A stretch of 6,116 nucleotides of DNA, taken from contig CAKUAK010000120.1 of the NCBI GenBank assembly GCA_934636325.1, positions 1-6,116 on the forward strand. Reading direction: 5' to 3'. Origin of the DNA: an uncultured Eubacteriales bacterium (GTDB taxonomy: Bacteria; Bacillota; Clostridia; Oscillospirales; Butyricicoccaceae). The notes below the pieces were generated by a model, which worked only from the letters and a program-made list of their open reading frames with translations, searched no databases and had not been told where the DNA came from. Below are positions 1 to 4,942 of the stretch, in pieces (position 1 is the stretch's first letter; each line of letters begins with the position of its first letter). Both the position numbers and the translations under genes were made by a program.

Positions 1-21
1 CCATGAAAGGAAAATATATGC

Positions 22-315
22 TCAGTTTCCGGCGGCCGTGTGGCGCTTGAGAAGATCCTCGAGCGCAGCCGAACTGCTGCTGTGGCAGCGGGCCACGACC
101 GTGTTGCTGCTGCGTCCGGCTGCCTGAAGGGCACAGCCTGCCATTTTATGCGATACTGTATTTGTAAACAGGACGATGAGATCGGGGCAGCCGATCTGAT
201 CGCTGAAATTACCCCTCATTTTTGTGAATACCTTAGCTTTGCAGCCGTGTTTTTTACATATATCTTTGTACTTGCATTCCATGCGTTCGTTTCCGCCTAC
301 GATTACGATGCTCAT
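22..315 (-). CDS. DUF2325 domain protein, small and cysteine-rich
   Basis: This 97-residue protein fills a single DUF2325 domain, a family usually about 90-100 residues long with no settled biochemical role. Visible hallmarks are the N-terminal strand with a Gly-Gly turn (VIVGGNERME, residues 4-13), a central Asp-Leu-Ile-Val strand followed by TNTVSHKM (51-58), and a C-terminal CHSSSSAALEDLL (77-89). It has six cysteines (14, 20, 25, 43, 61, 77) and histidines at 23, 56, 78 and 92. There is no signal peptide or membrane segment, so it is probably cytosolic. The ATG at 315-313 follows AAGGAGG, an ideal ribosome binding site whose first A belongs to the 3' arm of the palindrome at 326-365. It lies 59 bases downstream of the metal-dependent repressor gene on the same strand, with no terminator T-tract between, so the two may be co-transcribed. 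A role in metal or redox sensing is inference from the cysteines and the neighbour. Family assignment is fairly firm; function is unknown. Confidence 0.85.
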   Translation of the reverse strand: MSIVIVGGNERMECKYKDICKKHGCKAKVFTKMRGNFSDQIGCPDLIVLFTNTVSHKMAGCALQAAGRSSNTVVARCHSSSSAALEDLLKRHTAAGN

Positions 316-325
316 AACGCCTCCT

Positions 326-365
326 TGTTATCATACGGTTAGCAACTGCTAACCGTATGATAACA
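326..365. promoter_or_regulatory. 40-bp near-perfect palindrome, candidate operator
   Basis: Two perfectly complementary 19-base arms, TGTTATCATACGGTTAGCA (326-344) and its reverse complement (347-365), flank a two-base AC centre. The palindrome fills most of the 59-base spacer between the repressor stop codon and the DUF2325 start, and abuts the AAGGAGG ribosome binding site of the latter. No T-run follows on either strand, so it is not a standard intrinsic terminator. The core GGTTAG...CTAACC carries the same half-sites as the classical DtxR/IdeR box, but with six bases between them instead of one. It is therefore a candidate operator for the adjacent DtxR-family protein, or an RNA hairpin acting on DUF2325 translation or mRNA stability. 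The repeat is directly visible; the roles are inferred. Confidence 0.6.
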
Positions 366-374
366 TAAGAAAGC

Positions 375-767
375 CTACTCGTCAATCTTTTCTTTTAAAA
401 TCTCGGCATCTATTACAAATTCTTTTATCTTGGCAAATGTTTCGTCGCTTATATCATGCTCGATCCTGCACGCATCCTCGGCCGCCGTCTTGGGGTCGAC
501 CCCTATCGACGTAAGCCATGCCGAAACAAAGGTATGGCGCTCGTAAACCTTGTTGGCAATAGCCATGCCGGTTTCGGTCAGCTCAATCCAGCCTTCCTTA
601 TCGACGGTGACATAACCGTTGGTCTTGAGAAGATTTATAGCCCTGCTTATGCTCGGCTTGGTGTAATCCAGATGCCGCACGATGTCGATAGAGCGTATTT
701 TTCCCTTTTCGTTCTTGAGCATAAGGATAGCCTCAAGATAATTCTCCGCCGATTCCTGTATCTTCAA
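375..767 (-). CDS. DtxR/MntR-family metal-dependent transcriptional repressor
   Basis: A 130-residue cytosolic regulator of the iron/manganese-dependent repressor family, which binds DNA as a metal-loaded dimer and controls metal uptake genes. Residues 1-60 form the winged helix-turn-helix (RSIDIVRHLDYTKPSISRAI is the recognition region, about 25-44). Residues from about 65 on form the metal-binding/dimerisation domain, ending without the SH3-like third domain of DtxR, so the length matches the short MntR class (about 140 residues). Aligning by eye with B. subtilis MntR, the metal ligands map to Asn9 (MntR Asp8), Glu12 (Glu11), His78 (His77), Cys100 (Glu99), Glu103 (Glu102) and His104 (His103). 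The Cys at position 100 is DtxR/IdeR-like, so iron and manganese are both possible co-effectors. I chose the TTG at 767-765 because AGGAGG sits seven bases upstream; a further-upstream TTG at 821 lacks such a site. It has its own promoter (841-869) and is followed by the DUF2325 gene. Confidence 0.9.
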   Translation of the reverse strand: MKIQESAENYLEAILMLKNEKGKIRSIDIVRHLDYTKPSISRAINLLKTNGYVTVDKEGWIELTETGMAIANKVYERHTFVSAWLTSIGVDPKTAAEDACRIEHDISDETFAKIKEFVIDAEILKEKIDE

Positions 768-774
768 TTCCGCA

Positions 775-780
775 CCTCCT
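775..780 (-). promoter_or_regulatory. Ribosome binding site fixing the TTG start of the repressor
   Basis: On the minus strand this reads AGGAGG, a full match to the anti-Shine-Dalgarno sequence, seven bases before TTG at 767-765. There is no ATG in frame nearby, so this site decides the start. Confidence 0.8.
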
Positions 781-796
781 GTCTCATTATAAATAT

Positions 797-821
797 TTGC
801 CAGCGGACACCCCGTTGGCAA
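797..821. repeat. Small inverted repeat in the repressor leader
   Basis: TTGCCA (797-802) and TGGCAA (816-821) form a six-base inverted repeat with a 13-base spacer. It lies between the predicted transcription start and the ribosome binding site of the repressor gene. It could be an autoregulatory operator, since the B. subtilis MntR box also has TTGCC...GGCAA arms, but the spacing is much wider and the arms are short. Chance is a real alternative. Confidence 0.25.
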
Positions 822-840
822 TCATAAACGATTTAAGTAT

Positions 841-869
841 ATTATACCACCAGACGCCGGATTTAACAA
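841..869 (-). promoter_or_regulatory. Sigma-A promoter of the repressor gene
   Basis: On the minus strand TTGTTA (869-864) and a perfect TATAAT (846-841) are separated by exactly 17 bases. Transcription would start near 834, giving a leader of about 67 bases before the TTG start codon. Upstream of this lies the large intergenic region. Confidence 0.7.
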
Positions 870-908
870 GTGCCTGTATTTAAAATCATTTTAACATTAC
901 CGGCGCGC

Positions 909-948
909 GAAAAGCGGCGGTATATACCCGGCCGTGATATATACCGCC
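909..948 (-). terminator. Terminator-like hairpin with 11-bp perfect stem
   Basis: On the minus strand GGCGGTATATA (948-938) pairs perfectly with TATATACCGCC (926-916) across an 11-base loop containing CGGCCG. It is followed by GCTTTTC. The T-tract is short (four), so termination may be partial. It could end a transcript from the orphan promoter at 1134-1162 and insulate the repressor promoter downstream. A protein-binding palindrome is the alternative reading. Confidence 0.45.
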
Positions 949-1008
949 TAAAGGTCCCACATGCTCCCGGCTGCGCCCGACATGTCCGAAGCCGGAGAAA
1001 GAAGAATG

Positions 1009-1035
1009 AAAAACCGGCCAGGGCCGCGCTGCCGG
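1009..1035 (-). terminator. Possible intrinsic terminator of an orphan transcript
   Basis: On the minus strand CCGGC (1035-1031) and GCCGG (1018-1014) can pair, followed directly by TTTTT (1013-1009). An alternative pairing, CCGGCAG with CTGGCCGG and one bulged G, gives seven pairs and a seven-base loop. The stem is short but GC-rich and the T-run is well placed. It lies about 115 bases downstream of the orphan promoter. Confidence 0.4.
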
Positions 1036-1127
1036 ACAAGGGATTATTGCCATCTCCCCCGCCGCCGCATGTTTCAAGCATCCCTGCATATATCCGCCAG
1101 ATGCGGAAAAACGTGCCAAAGAGCTTT
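1009..1127 (-). ncRNA. Candidate small RNA of about 119 nt, unrecognised
   Basis: The call rests on a strong promoter at 1134-1162, a predicted start near 1127 and a hairpin plus T5 at 1009-1035, with no credible protein between. An ATG overlaps the end of the -10 region (ATGAAGAAAAAG), but it has no ribosome binding site and its frame yields a glycine- and arginine-rich sequence unlike a protein. Possible local stems include CCGC/GCGG at about 1094-1106 and GGGA/TCCC around the GC-rich block. If the first hairpin is read through, the transcript could extend to about 909 (some 220 nt). I did not recognise a known RNA family. The promoter and hairpin are visible; the RNA itself is inferred. 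Confidence 0.3.
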
Positions 1128-1133
1128 TTCTTC

Positions 1134-1162
1134 ATTATATATGCTAACAGAAAAATTATCAA
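1134..1162 (-). promoter_or_regulatory. Strong orphan sigma-A promoter
   Basis: On the minus strand TTGATA (1162-1157) and a perfect TATAAT (1139-1134) are separated by 17 bases. Immediately upstream lie A-tracts (about 1163-1190), resembling an UP element that binds the alpha subunit and typical of strongly transcribed stable RNAs. It lies between the peptidase terminator and the repressor promoter and has no protein-coding gene directly after it. Confidence 0.6.
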
Positions 1163-1210
1163 GTTTTTTTAACTTTATTGTTATATTTTTTATTTATCAT
1201 CCTTAAGGGC

Positions 1211-1247
1211 CATATAAAAATATCCCGCCCAGGTCGGGGCGGGATAT
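1211..1247 (-). terminator. Intrinsic terminator of the M16 peptidase gene
   Basis: On the minus strand ATATCCCGCCC (1247-1237) pairs perfectly with GGGCGGGATAT (1230-1220) across a six-base loop. A T-rich tail (TTTTATATG) follows. It starts about 45 bases after the peptidase stop codon and should end the transcript before the orphan promoter. Confidence 0.85.
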
Positions 1248-1292
1248 CAATACTGTCATTTAAAAACAGTGTTGTTTTTCGTACGGTCGGTA

Positions 1293-2543
1293 TCAGTCAA
1301 AAAGCGCCTTTTTGTATTCCTCGGCGTCTCTCACCTTGCCGACGGCCGAGAAGGACATGGCGTCAAAATCGAGCAGCCTGCGTGCCACCGCGAGAACGCT
1401 TTCCGGTGTGACGGCGTCGAAGCCGGCGATGACCTCGTCCTCGCTGACCGCCCTGCCGTAAGCAAACTCGTTCTGGGCGATGACATTCATCCTCGATGTC
1501 GTGCTTTCGAGACCCATGAGGACATTGGACTTGAGCTGTGTCACCGTGCGCCTGACCTCGTCCTCTGTGACGCCATTTTCAAGCATCTCTTTTATTACAT
1601 CCTTTATGAGGGCGATGGCCTTGAGCTCGGCGTCCCTGGAAAGGGCGACATAGATGCTCAGGACGCCTGTGCCGATATAGGACGTGCGGAAGCTGTATAT
1701 CGTATAGCAGAGTCCGTTGCGCTCGCGCACCTGCTGGAAGAGGCGGGAGGACATGCCGCCGCCCAATATGGCTGTCATGACCTGGACGTCATACCGCATA
1801 TCGTCACCGACCGCGATGCCCGGAAAGGCCAGCATAAGGTGGTTCTGCTCTATATCCTTGTTTTTGAGGGTAAAGGCCTTCTGATAATGGCTCTCTTCGA
1901 TGACCGGAGCCTTGCGGCGGGGCATCTTTGAGAAGAGCTCGATCAGCTCCTTTATATCGTCGTCGGTATAGCTGCCGCAGAGGGAGACTATCGTATTCTC
2001 GGGGGTATAGTTTTCGTCGTGATAGCGTTTGAGGGTCTTGCCGTCGATACCGGCAAGGCTCTCCTTCGTGCCGAGTATCGGCCTTCCCAGCTTATAGCCG
2101 TCGTATATCGCGCCGAAGAGCTCTTCATTGACCAGATCGTCGGGGGTATCCTCATACATTCCGATCTCTTCGATTATGACCGAGCGTTCAAGGTCGACCT
2201 GGCTCTGCTCGAAGGTCGAATTAAAATACATATCGCACAGAAGCTCGGCCGCCTGGGGCAGATATTCGCCCAGCGTCCGGCAATAATAACAGGTGTGCTC
2301 TTTTGTGGTAAATGCGTTGCTCTGGCCGCCGATGGCGTCAAAATCGGCCGCCAGCTGCGCCGCCGTGCGTTTTTCCGTGCCCTTGAACAGCATATGCTCG
2401 ATAAAATGCGATATGCCGCAGAGCTCCTCCGGCTCGTGCCTCGAGCCGCTCTCGACCCAGATACCCAGCGCGCAGGAGCGCAGATGATCCAGATGCTCGT
2501 GAACTATCCTTACGCCGTTGTCAAGTGTGATCTTGTTTACCAT
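1293..2543 (-). CDS. M16-family zinc metallopeptidase (MlpA/YmxG-like)
   Basis: A 416-residue protein of the M16 family (processing peptidase-like), which cleaves peptides or processes proteins inside a two-domain clamshell. The inverted zinc motif HFIEH is at residues 46-50 (His46, His50 ligands, Glu49 catalytic). The third ligand is Glu126, 76 residues after His50 within SVIIEEIGMYEDTPDD, the classical spacing. The C-terminal half carries the family's Arg/Tyr substrate-binding region (RERNGLCYTIYSF, about 273-285). Length is typical of single-chain bacterial members. There is no signal peptide, so it should be cytosolic. In B. subtilis the orthologue mlpA lies two genes after pnpA; here it follows pnp directly, with a terminator between, so it probably has its own weak promoter (2566-2595). 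The ATG start has only a modest GAGGCGG site some ten bases upstream. Family and catalytic competence are well supported; the natural substrate is unknown. Confidence 0.93.
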   Translation of the reverse strand: MVNKITLDNGVRIVHEHLDHLRSCALGIWVESGSRHEPEELCGISHFIEHMLFKGTEKRTAAQLAADFDAIGGQSNAFTTKEHTCYYCRTLGEYLPQAAELLCDMYFNSTFEQSQVDLERSVIIEEIGMYEDTPDDLVNEELFGAIYDGYKLGRPILGTKESLAGIDGKTLKRYHDENYTPENTIVSLCGSYTDDDIKELIELFSKMPRRKAPVIEESHYQKAFTLKNKDIEQNHLMLAFPGIAVGDDMRYDVQVMTAILGGGMSSRLFQQVRERNGLCYTIYSFRTSYIGTGVLSIYVALSRDAELKAIALIKDVIKEMLENGVTEDEVRRTVTQLKSNVLMGLESTTSRMNVIAQNEFAYGRAVSEDEVIAGFDAVTPESVLAVARRLLDFDAMSFSAVGKVRDAEEYKKALFD

Positions 2544-2565
2544 ATTTCAAATACCGCCTCGCGCA

Positions 2566-2595
2566 ATTTTACCTGTGCGGCCCACGGCCGCTCAA
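2566..2595 (-). promoter_or_regulatory. Possible weak promoter of the M16 peptidase gene
   Basis: On the minus strand TTGAGC (2595-2590) and TAAAAT (2571-2566) are 18 bases apart. The spacer contains a GCGGCC/GGCCGC inverted repeat (2577-2582 and 2586-2591, three-base loop) that could bind a regulator. The leader would be only about 17-20 bases. A promoter is expected because a strong terminator precedes it, but these boxes are only fair matches. Confidence 0.35.
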
Positions 2596-2600
2596 TATCC

Positions 2601-2630
2601 AATAAAGGCGGGCCGCAGCCCGCCTTTATT
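2601..2630. terminator. Strong terminator after pnp, symmetric
   Basis: AATAAAGGCGGGC (2601-2613) and its exact complement GCCCGCCTTTATT (2618-2630) form a 13-pair stem with a four-base loop. The A/T ends of the arms give a T-rich 3' side on both strands, so it could work in both directions. It starts 24 bases after the pnp stop codon and separates pnp from the M16 peptidase gene. Confidence 0.85.
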
Positions 2631-2653
2631 TATTGTTCCGAAACCTGCGTTTC

Positions 2654-4777
2654 TTATTCTTCCCTCTCGGCGATCTCTTTGAGAGCGTCCTTGCGGGAAA
2701 GGTTGATCCTGCCCTTGTCGTCGATCTCGATGACCTTGACCCATGTCTCGTCGCCGACGTTAAGGACATCCTCTACCTTTGCGACCCTCTTGTCGGCCAG
2801 CTTGGAGATATGGATGAGACCCTCCTTGCCGGGTGCGAACTCGACAAAGGCGCCGAATGTCATCAGACGCGTGACCTTGCCGTAATACAGATCGCCGATC
2901 TCGGGATCCTTGGCGATGCCCTCGATCATCTTGCGGGCGCGCTCGCCGTCGGCCGAGTTGATGGCGGCGATGCAGACGCTGCCGTCGTCCTCGATGTCGA
3001 TCTTGGTGTTGGTCTCGGCTGTGATCTTCTGGATGACAGAACCGCCCTTACCGATGACCTCGCGGATCTTCTCGGGGTCGATGTTCATCCTGATCATCTT
3101 GGGTGCGAACTCAGAGAGCTCTGCCCTGGGCTTGTCGATAGCCTTGAGCAGGATCTCGTCGAGGATCTCAAGACGGGCGTTGCGGGTCTTTTCAAAGGCC
3201 TCGGCGATGATCTGAAGTGTCAGACCGTCGTTCTTTATATCGACCTGGATCGAGGTGATGCCCTTATGGGTACCGGCGACCTTGAAGTCCATATCGCCGA
3301 AGAAGTCCTCGATGCCCTGGATATCGGTGAATGTTATGTGCCTGTCGCCCTCTGTTACAAGGCCGCAGGAGATGCCGGCGACCGGAGCCTTGATGGGGAC
3401 ACCGGCGTCCATAAGTGCCAGGGTCGAGCCGCAGACAGAGCCCTGGGATGTCGAACCGTTGGAGGAAAGGACCTCGGAAACGACCCTTATGGCATAGGGG
3501 AACTCCTCTACCGAGGGCAGGACCGGCTCAAGAGACCTTTCGGCAAGAGCGCCGTGGCCGATCTCACGCCTGCCGGGGCTGCGGGAAGGCTTGGCTTCGC
3601 CGACCGAATAGCCGGGGAAGTTATAGTGATGCATATATCTCTTTTCGGTCTCTTCAAAGGTCGTGTCGAGCTCCTGTGCGTCGCGCAGTGTGCCCAGCGT
3701 GGCGATCGAGAGGACCTGTGTCTGTCCGCGGGTAAAGAGGCCGGAACCGTGTACGCGGGGAATGACGCCGACTTCGGCGGCCAGCGGCCTTACCTCTGTC
3801 AGGCTGCGTCGGTCTACGCGCTTGCCCTCGTCGAGGATAAGGCGGCGGACGACATACTTCTGGAGCTTATACATGCACTCGTCGAACAGAGCTGCCGAAT
3901 CGGGATACTCTTCGGCAAAGTGCTCCTTGACGTCGGCTGTGATCTCGGCGATGCGGGCGTCGCGGACCGTCTTGTCGTCGGTATCGACGGCGTCCTTGAC
4001 GCGGCACATGGCATAGCCCTTGACGGCCTCGAAGAGTTCTTCGGGCAGCTTGACGCTGGGATACTCGGCCTTGGCCAGACCGCACTGGCTCTGGATATCG
4101 GAAACGAACTCTATAAGACGCTTGATCTCCTCGTGACCCTTGGCGATAGCCGTAAGCATCATGTCATCGGGGAACTGGTCGGCGCCGGCTTCGATCATGA
4201 CGACCTTGTCGCGGCTGCCTGCGACGGTAAGCTGAAGGACGCTCTTGGCGCGCTGCTCGCTGTTGGGGCAGATGATATACTCGTCATCGGCATAGCCCAT
4301 CTGGAGGCCGACGATAGGTCCGTTCCAGGGGATGTCGGATATCGACAGGGCGACCGATGTGCCGATCATGGCGGCTACCTCGGGCGAATGGTCGTGGTTG
4401 ACCGAAAGGACGGTGCACATGACAGAAACGTCATTGCGCATGTCGGAGGGGAAGAAGGGCCTGATCTGCCTGTCGATAAGGCGGGATACAAGGATGGCCT
4501 TCTCGCCGGGGCGGCCTTCGCGGCGCATAAAGCTGCCGGGGATGCGGCCTACGGCATAGAGCTTCTCTTCGTAATCGACGTTGAGGGGGAAGAAATCGAT
4601 GCCGTCGCGGGGCGCCTTGGCCATCGTGGCCGTGCAGAGCACCGTCGTATCGCCGAAGGATACAAGGGCCGCGCCGTTGGCCAGACCGGCCATCTTGCCG
4701 ATCTCTATCTTGAGAGGACGGCCGGCCAGAGTTGTCTCGAACACTCTGTGCTTGGGGAATGTTGCATGTGTGATCAT
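2654..4777 (-). CDS. pnp: Polynucleotide phosphorylase (PNPase)
   Basis: A phosphorolytic 3'-5' exoribonuclease (polyribonucleotide nucleotidyltransferase), a homotrimeric ring acting in cytosolic mRNA decay and able to add tails in reverse. With the chosen start it has 707 residues, the usual full length. Domains in order: first RNase PH fold (about 10-215, with the SFMRR loop at 82-86 matching the FFRR loop of E. coli), helical linker (about 235-315), second RNase PH fold (about 318-550), KH domain (GKGG at 576-579) and S1 domain (about 628-700). The phosphate-binding SSNGSTS is at 438-444. Asp491, Asp497 and Lys499 align with the E. coli catalytic Asp486, Asp492 and Lys494, so the enzyme should be active. 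AAAGGTGG lies eight bases before ATG 4777; ATG 4783 is only two bases from it and a GTG at 4789 overlaps it. It follows rpsO in the conserved rpsO-pnp order, separated by the hairpin at 4808-4876. Confidence 0.98.
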   Translation of the reverse strand: MITHATFPKHRVFETTLAGRPLKIEIGKMAGLANGAALVSFGDTTVLCTATMAKAPRDGIDFFPLNVDYEEKLYAVGRIPGSFMRREGRPGEKAILVSRLIDRQIRPFFPSDMRNDVSVMCTVLSVNHDHSPEVAAMIGTSVALSISDIPWNGPIVGLQMGYADDEYIICPNSEQRAKSVLQLTVAGSRDKVVMIEAGADQFPDDMMLTAIAKGHEEIKRLIEFVSDIQSQCGLAKAEYPSVKLPEELFEAVKGYAMCRVKDAVDTDDKTVRDARIAEITADVKEHFAEEYPDSAALFDECMYKLQKYVVRRLILDEGKRVDRRSLTEVRPLAAEVGVIPRVHGSGLFTRGQTQVLSIATLGTLRDAQELDTTFEETEKRYMHHYNFPGYSVGEAKPSRSPGRREIGHGALAERSLEPVLPSVEEFPYAIRVVSEVLSSNGSTSQGSVCGSTLALMDAGVPIKAPVAGISCGLVTEGDRHITFTDIQGIEDFFGDMDFKVAGTHKGITSIQVDIKNDGLTLQIIAEAFEKTRNARLEILDEILLKAIDKPRAELSEFAPKMIRMNIDPEKIREVIGKGGSVIQKITAETNTKIDIEDDGSVCIAAINSADGERARKMIEGIAKDPEIGDLYYGKVTRLMTFGAFVEFAPGKEGLIHISKLADKRVAKVEDVLNVGDETWVKVIEIDDKGRINLSRKDALKEIAEREE

Positions 4778-4785
4778 TAGCATGT

Positions 4786-4793
4786 CCACCTTT
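4786..4793 (-). promoter_or_regulatory. Ribosome binding site of pnp
   Basis: On the minus strand this reads AAAGGTGG. It is eight bases from the ATG at 4777-4775 and two bases from the ATG at 4783-4781, which favours the former. It begins 14 bases after the 3' foot of the long leader hairpin, so folding or cleavage of that hairpin could affect access. Confidence 0.6.
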
Positions 4794-4807
4794 CGTTTTT
4801 ATTGATG

Positions 4808-4876
4808 GACTTGACCTTAGCACTTGAACAGGACAAGGAGCCTTCCTTATACCGTTCAACTGCTAAAGCTCAAGCC
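4808..4876 (-). promoter_or_regulatory. Long interrupted hairpin in the rpsO-pnp spacer
   Basis: In minus-strand RNA, GGCUUGA (4876-4870) pairs with UCAAGUC (4814-4808). After one bulged G, CUUUAGCA (4868-4861) pairs with UGCUAAGG (4822-4815). After a G-G mismatch, UUGAAC (4859-4854) pairs with GUUCAA (4829-4824). GG pairs with CC, and AAGGA (4848-4844) closes with UCCUU (4839-4835) over a four-base loop. The total is about 28 pairs in 69 bases, including two G-U pairs. In E. coli an RNase III-cleaved hairpin in the pnp leader underlies PNPase autoregulation, and in Streptomyces the rpsO-pnp intergenic hairpin is an RNase III target. A similar role here is inference from structure and position. 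Confidence 0.6.
4846..4873 (-). promoter_or_regulatory. Possible internal promoter of pnp
   Basis: On the minus strand TTGAGC (4873-4868) and TATAAG (4851-4846) are 16 bases apart. A transcript from here would start near 4839 and so lack the 5' arm of the long hairpin, whereas rpsO read-through RNA would contain it. The match is fair; the overlap with the hairpin arm may be coincidence. Confidence 0.4.
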
Positions 4877-4902
4877 GCATCGTTTTTGTGATGATATAAA
4901 TC

Positions 4903-4929
4903 AGAGGGGACAGCCGACCCGTCCCCTCT
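4903..4929 (-). terminator. Terminator-like hairpin after rpsO
   Basis: A nine-pair stem, AGAGGGGAC (4903-4911) with GTCCCCTCT (4921-4929), has a nine-base loop and starts 14 bases after the rpsO stop codon. On the minus strand it is followed by GATTTATATC, a poor T-tract, so partial termination with read-through into pnp is likely. It may also protect the rpsO mRNA 3' end from exonucleases. Confidence 0.6.
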
Positions 4930-4942
4930 TTGTGCTACAAAC

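Larger units (their letters stand above)
768..1292. other. 525-base intergenic region without a convincing gene
   Basis: This gap lies between the M16 peptidase stop codon and the repressor start codon. From high to low coordinates it holds the peptidase terminator (1211-1247), an A/T-rich tract (about 1151-1220), an orphan sigma-A promoter (1134-1162), a GC-rich stretch with two terminator-like hairpins (1009-1035 and 909-948) and the repressor promoter (841-869). Open frames of up to 100 codons exist on both strands, but none has a ribosome binding site or a recognisable product. I recognised no riboswitch, 6S RNA, SRP RNA, tmRNA or T-box consensus here. Confidence 0.7.

Noticed and set aside
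1..21. A possible start of a further minus-strand gene (ATG at 4-2).
   Set aside because: Only one codon or so is inside the window and no clear ribosome binding site precedes it.
326..365. The palindrome as an intrinsic terminator, or its TATGAT (330-335, minus strand) as a -10 box for DUF2325.
   Set aside because: No T-tract follows on either strand. The hexamer 17 bases upstream of TATGAT is ATACGG, not a -35 box, and the start would fall in the ribosome binding site.
768..821. N-terminal extension of the repressor to the TTG at 821.
   Set aside because: The extra 18 codons contain the AGGAGG that serves the TTG at 767, and they do not resemble the family's N-terminus.
863..1172. Open frames of 77-100 codons on both strands in the intergenic region, including one starting ATGAAGAAAAAG at the orphan promoter.
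   Set aside because: No ribosome binding site; the ATG overlaps the -10 box; the products are low-complexity and arginine-, glycine- or proline-rich; the stretch contains terminator-like hairpins.
1262..1279. AAAAACA/TGTTTTT inverted repeat just after the peptidase stop codon.
   Set aside because: Seven A/T-rich pairs with a four-base loop are weak, and a much better terminator follows at 1211-1247.
1269..2885. Plus-strand open frames of 220 and 288 codons opposite the M16 peptidase and the end of pnp.
   Set aside because: Both are antisense to clearly identified genes and encode no family resemblance; the second also runs through the strong terminator at 2601-2630.
2633..4780. A 715-codon open frame on the plus strand, fully opposite pnp.
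   Set aside because: It mirrors the pnp codon pattern; the protein is aspartate/leucine/glycine-rich without any recognisable domain, and no promoter or ribosome binding site supports it. pnp on the other strand is unmistakable.
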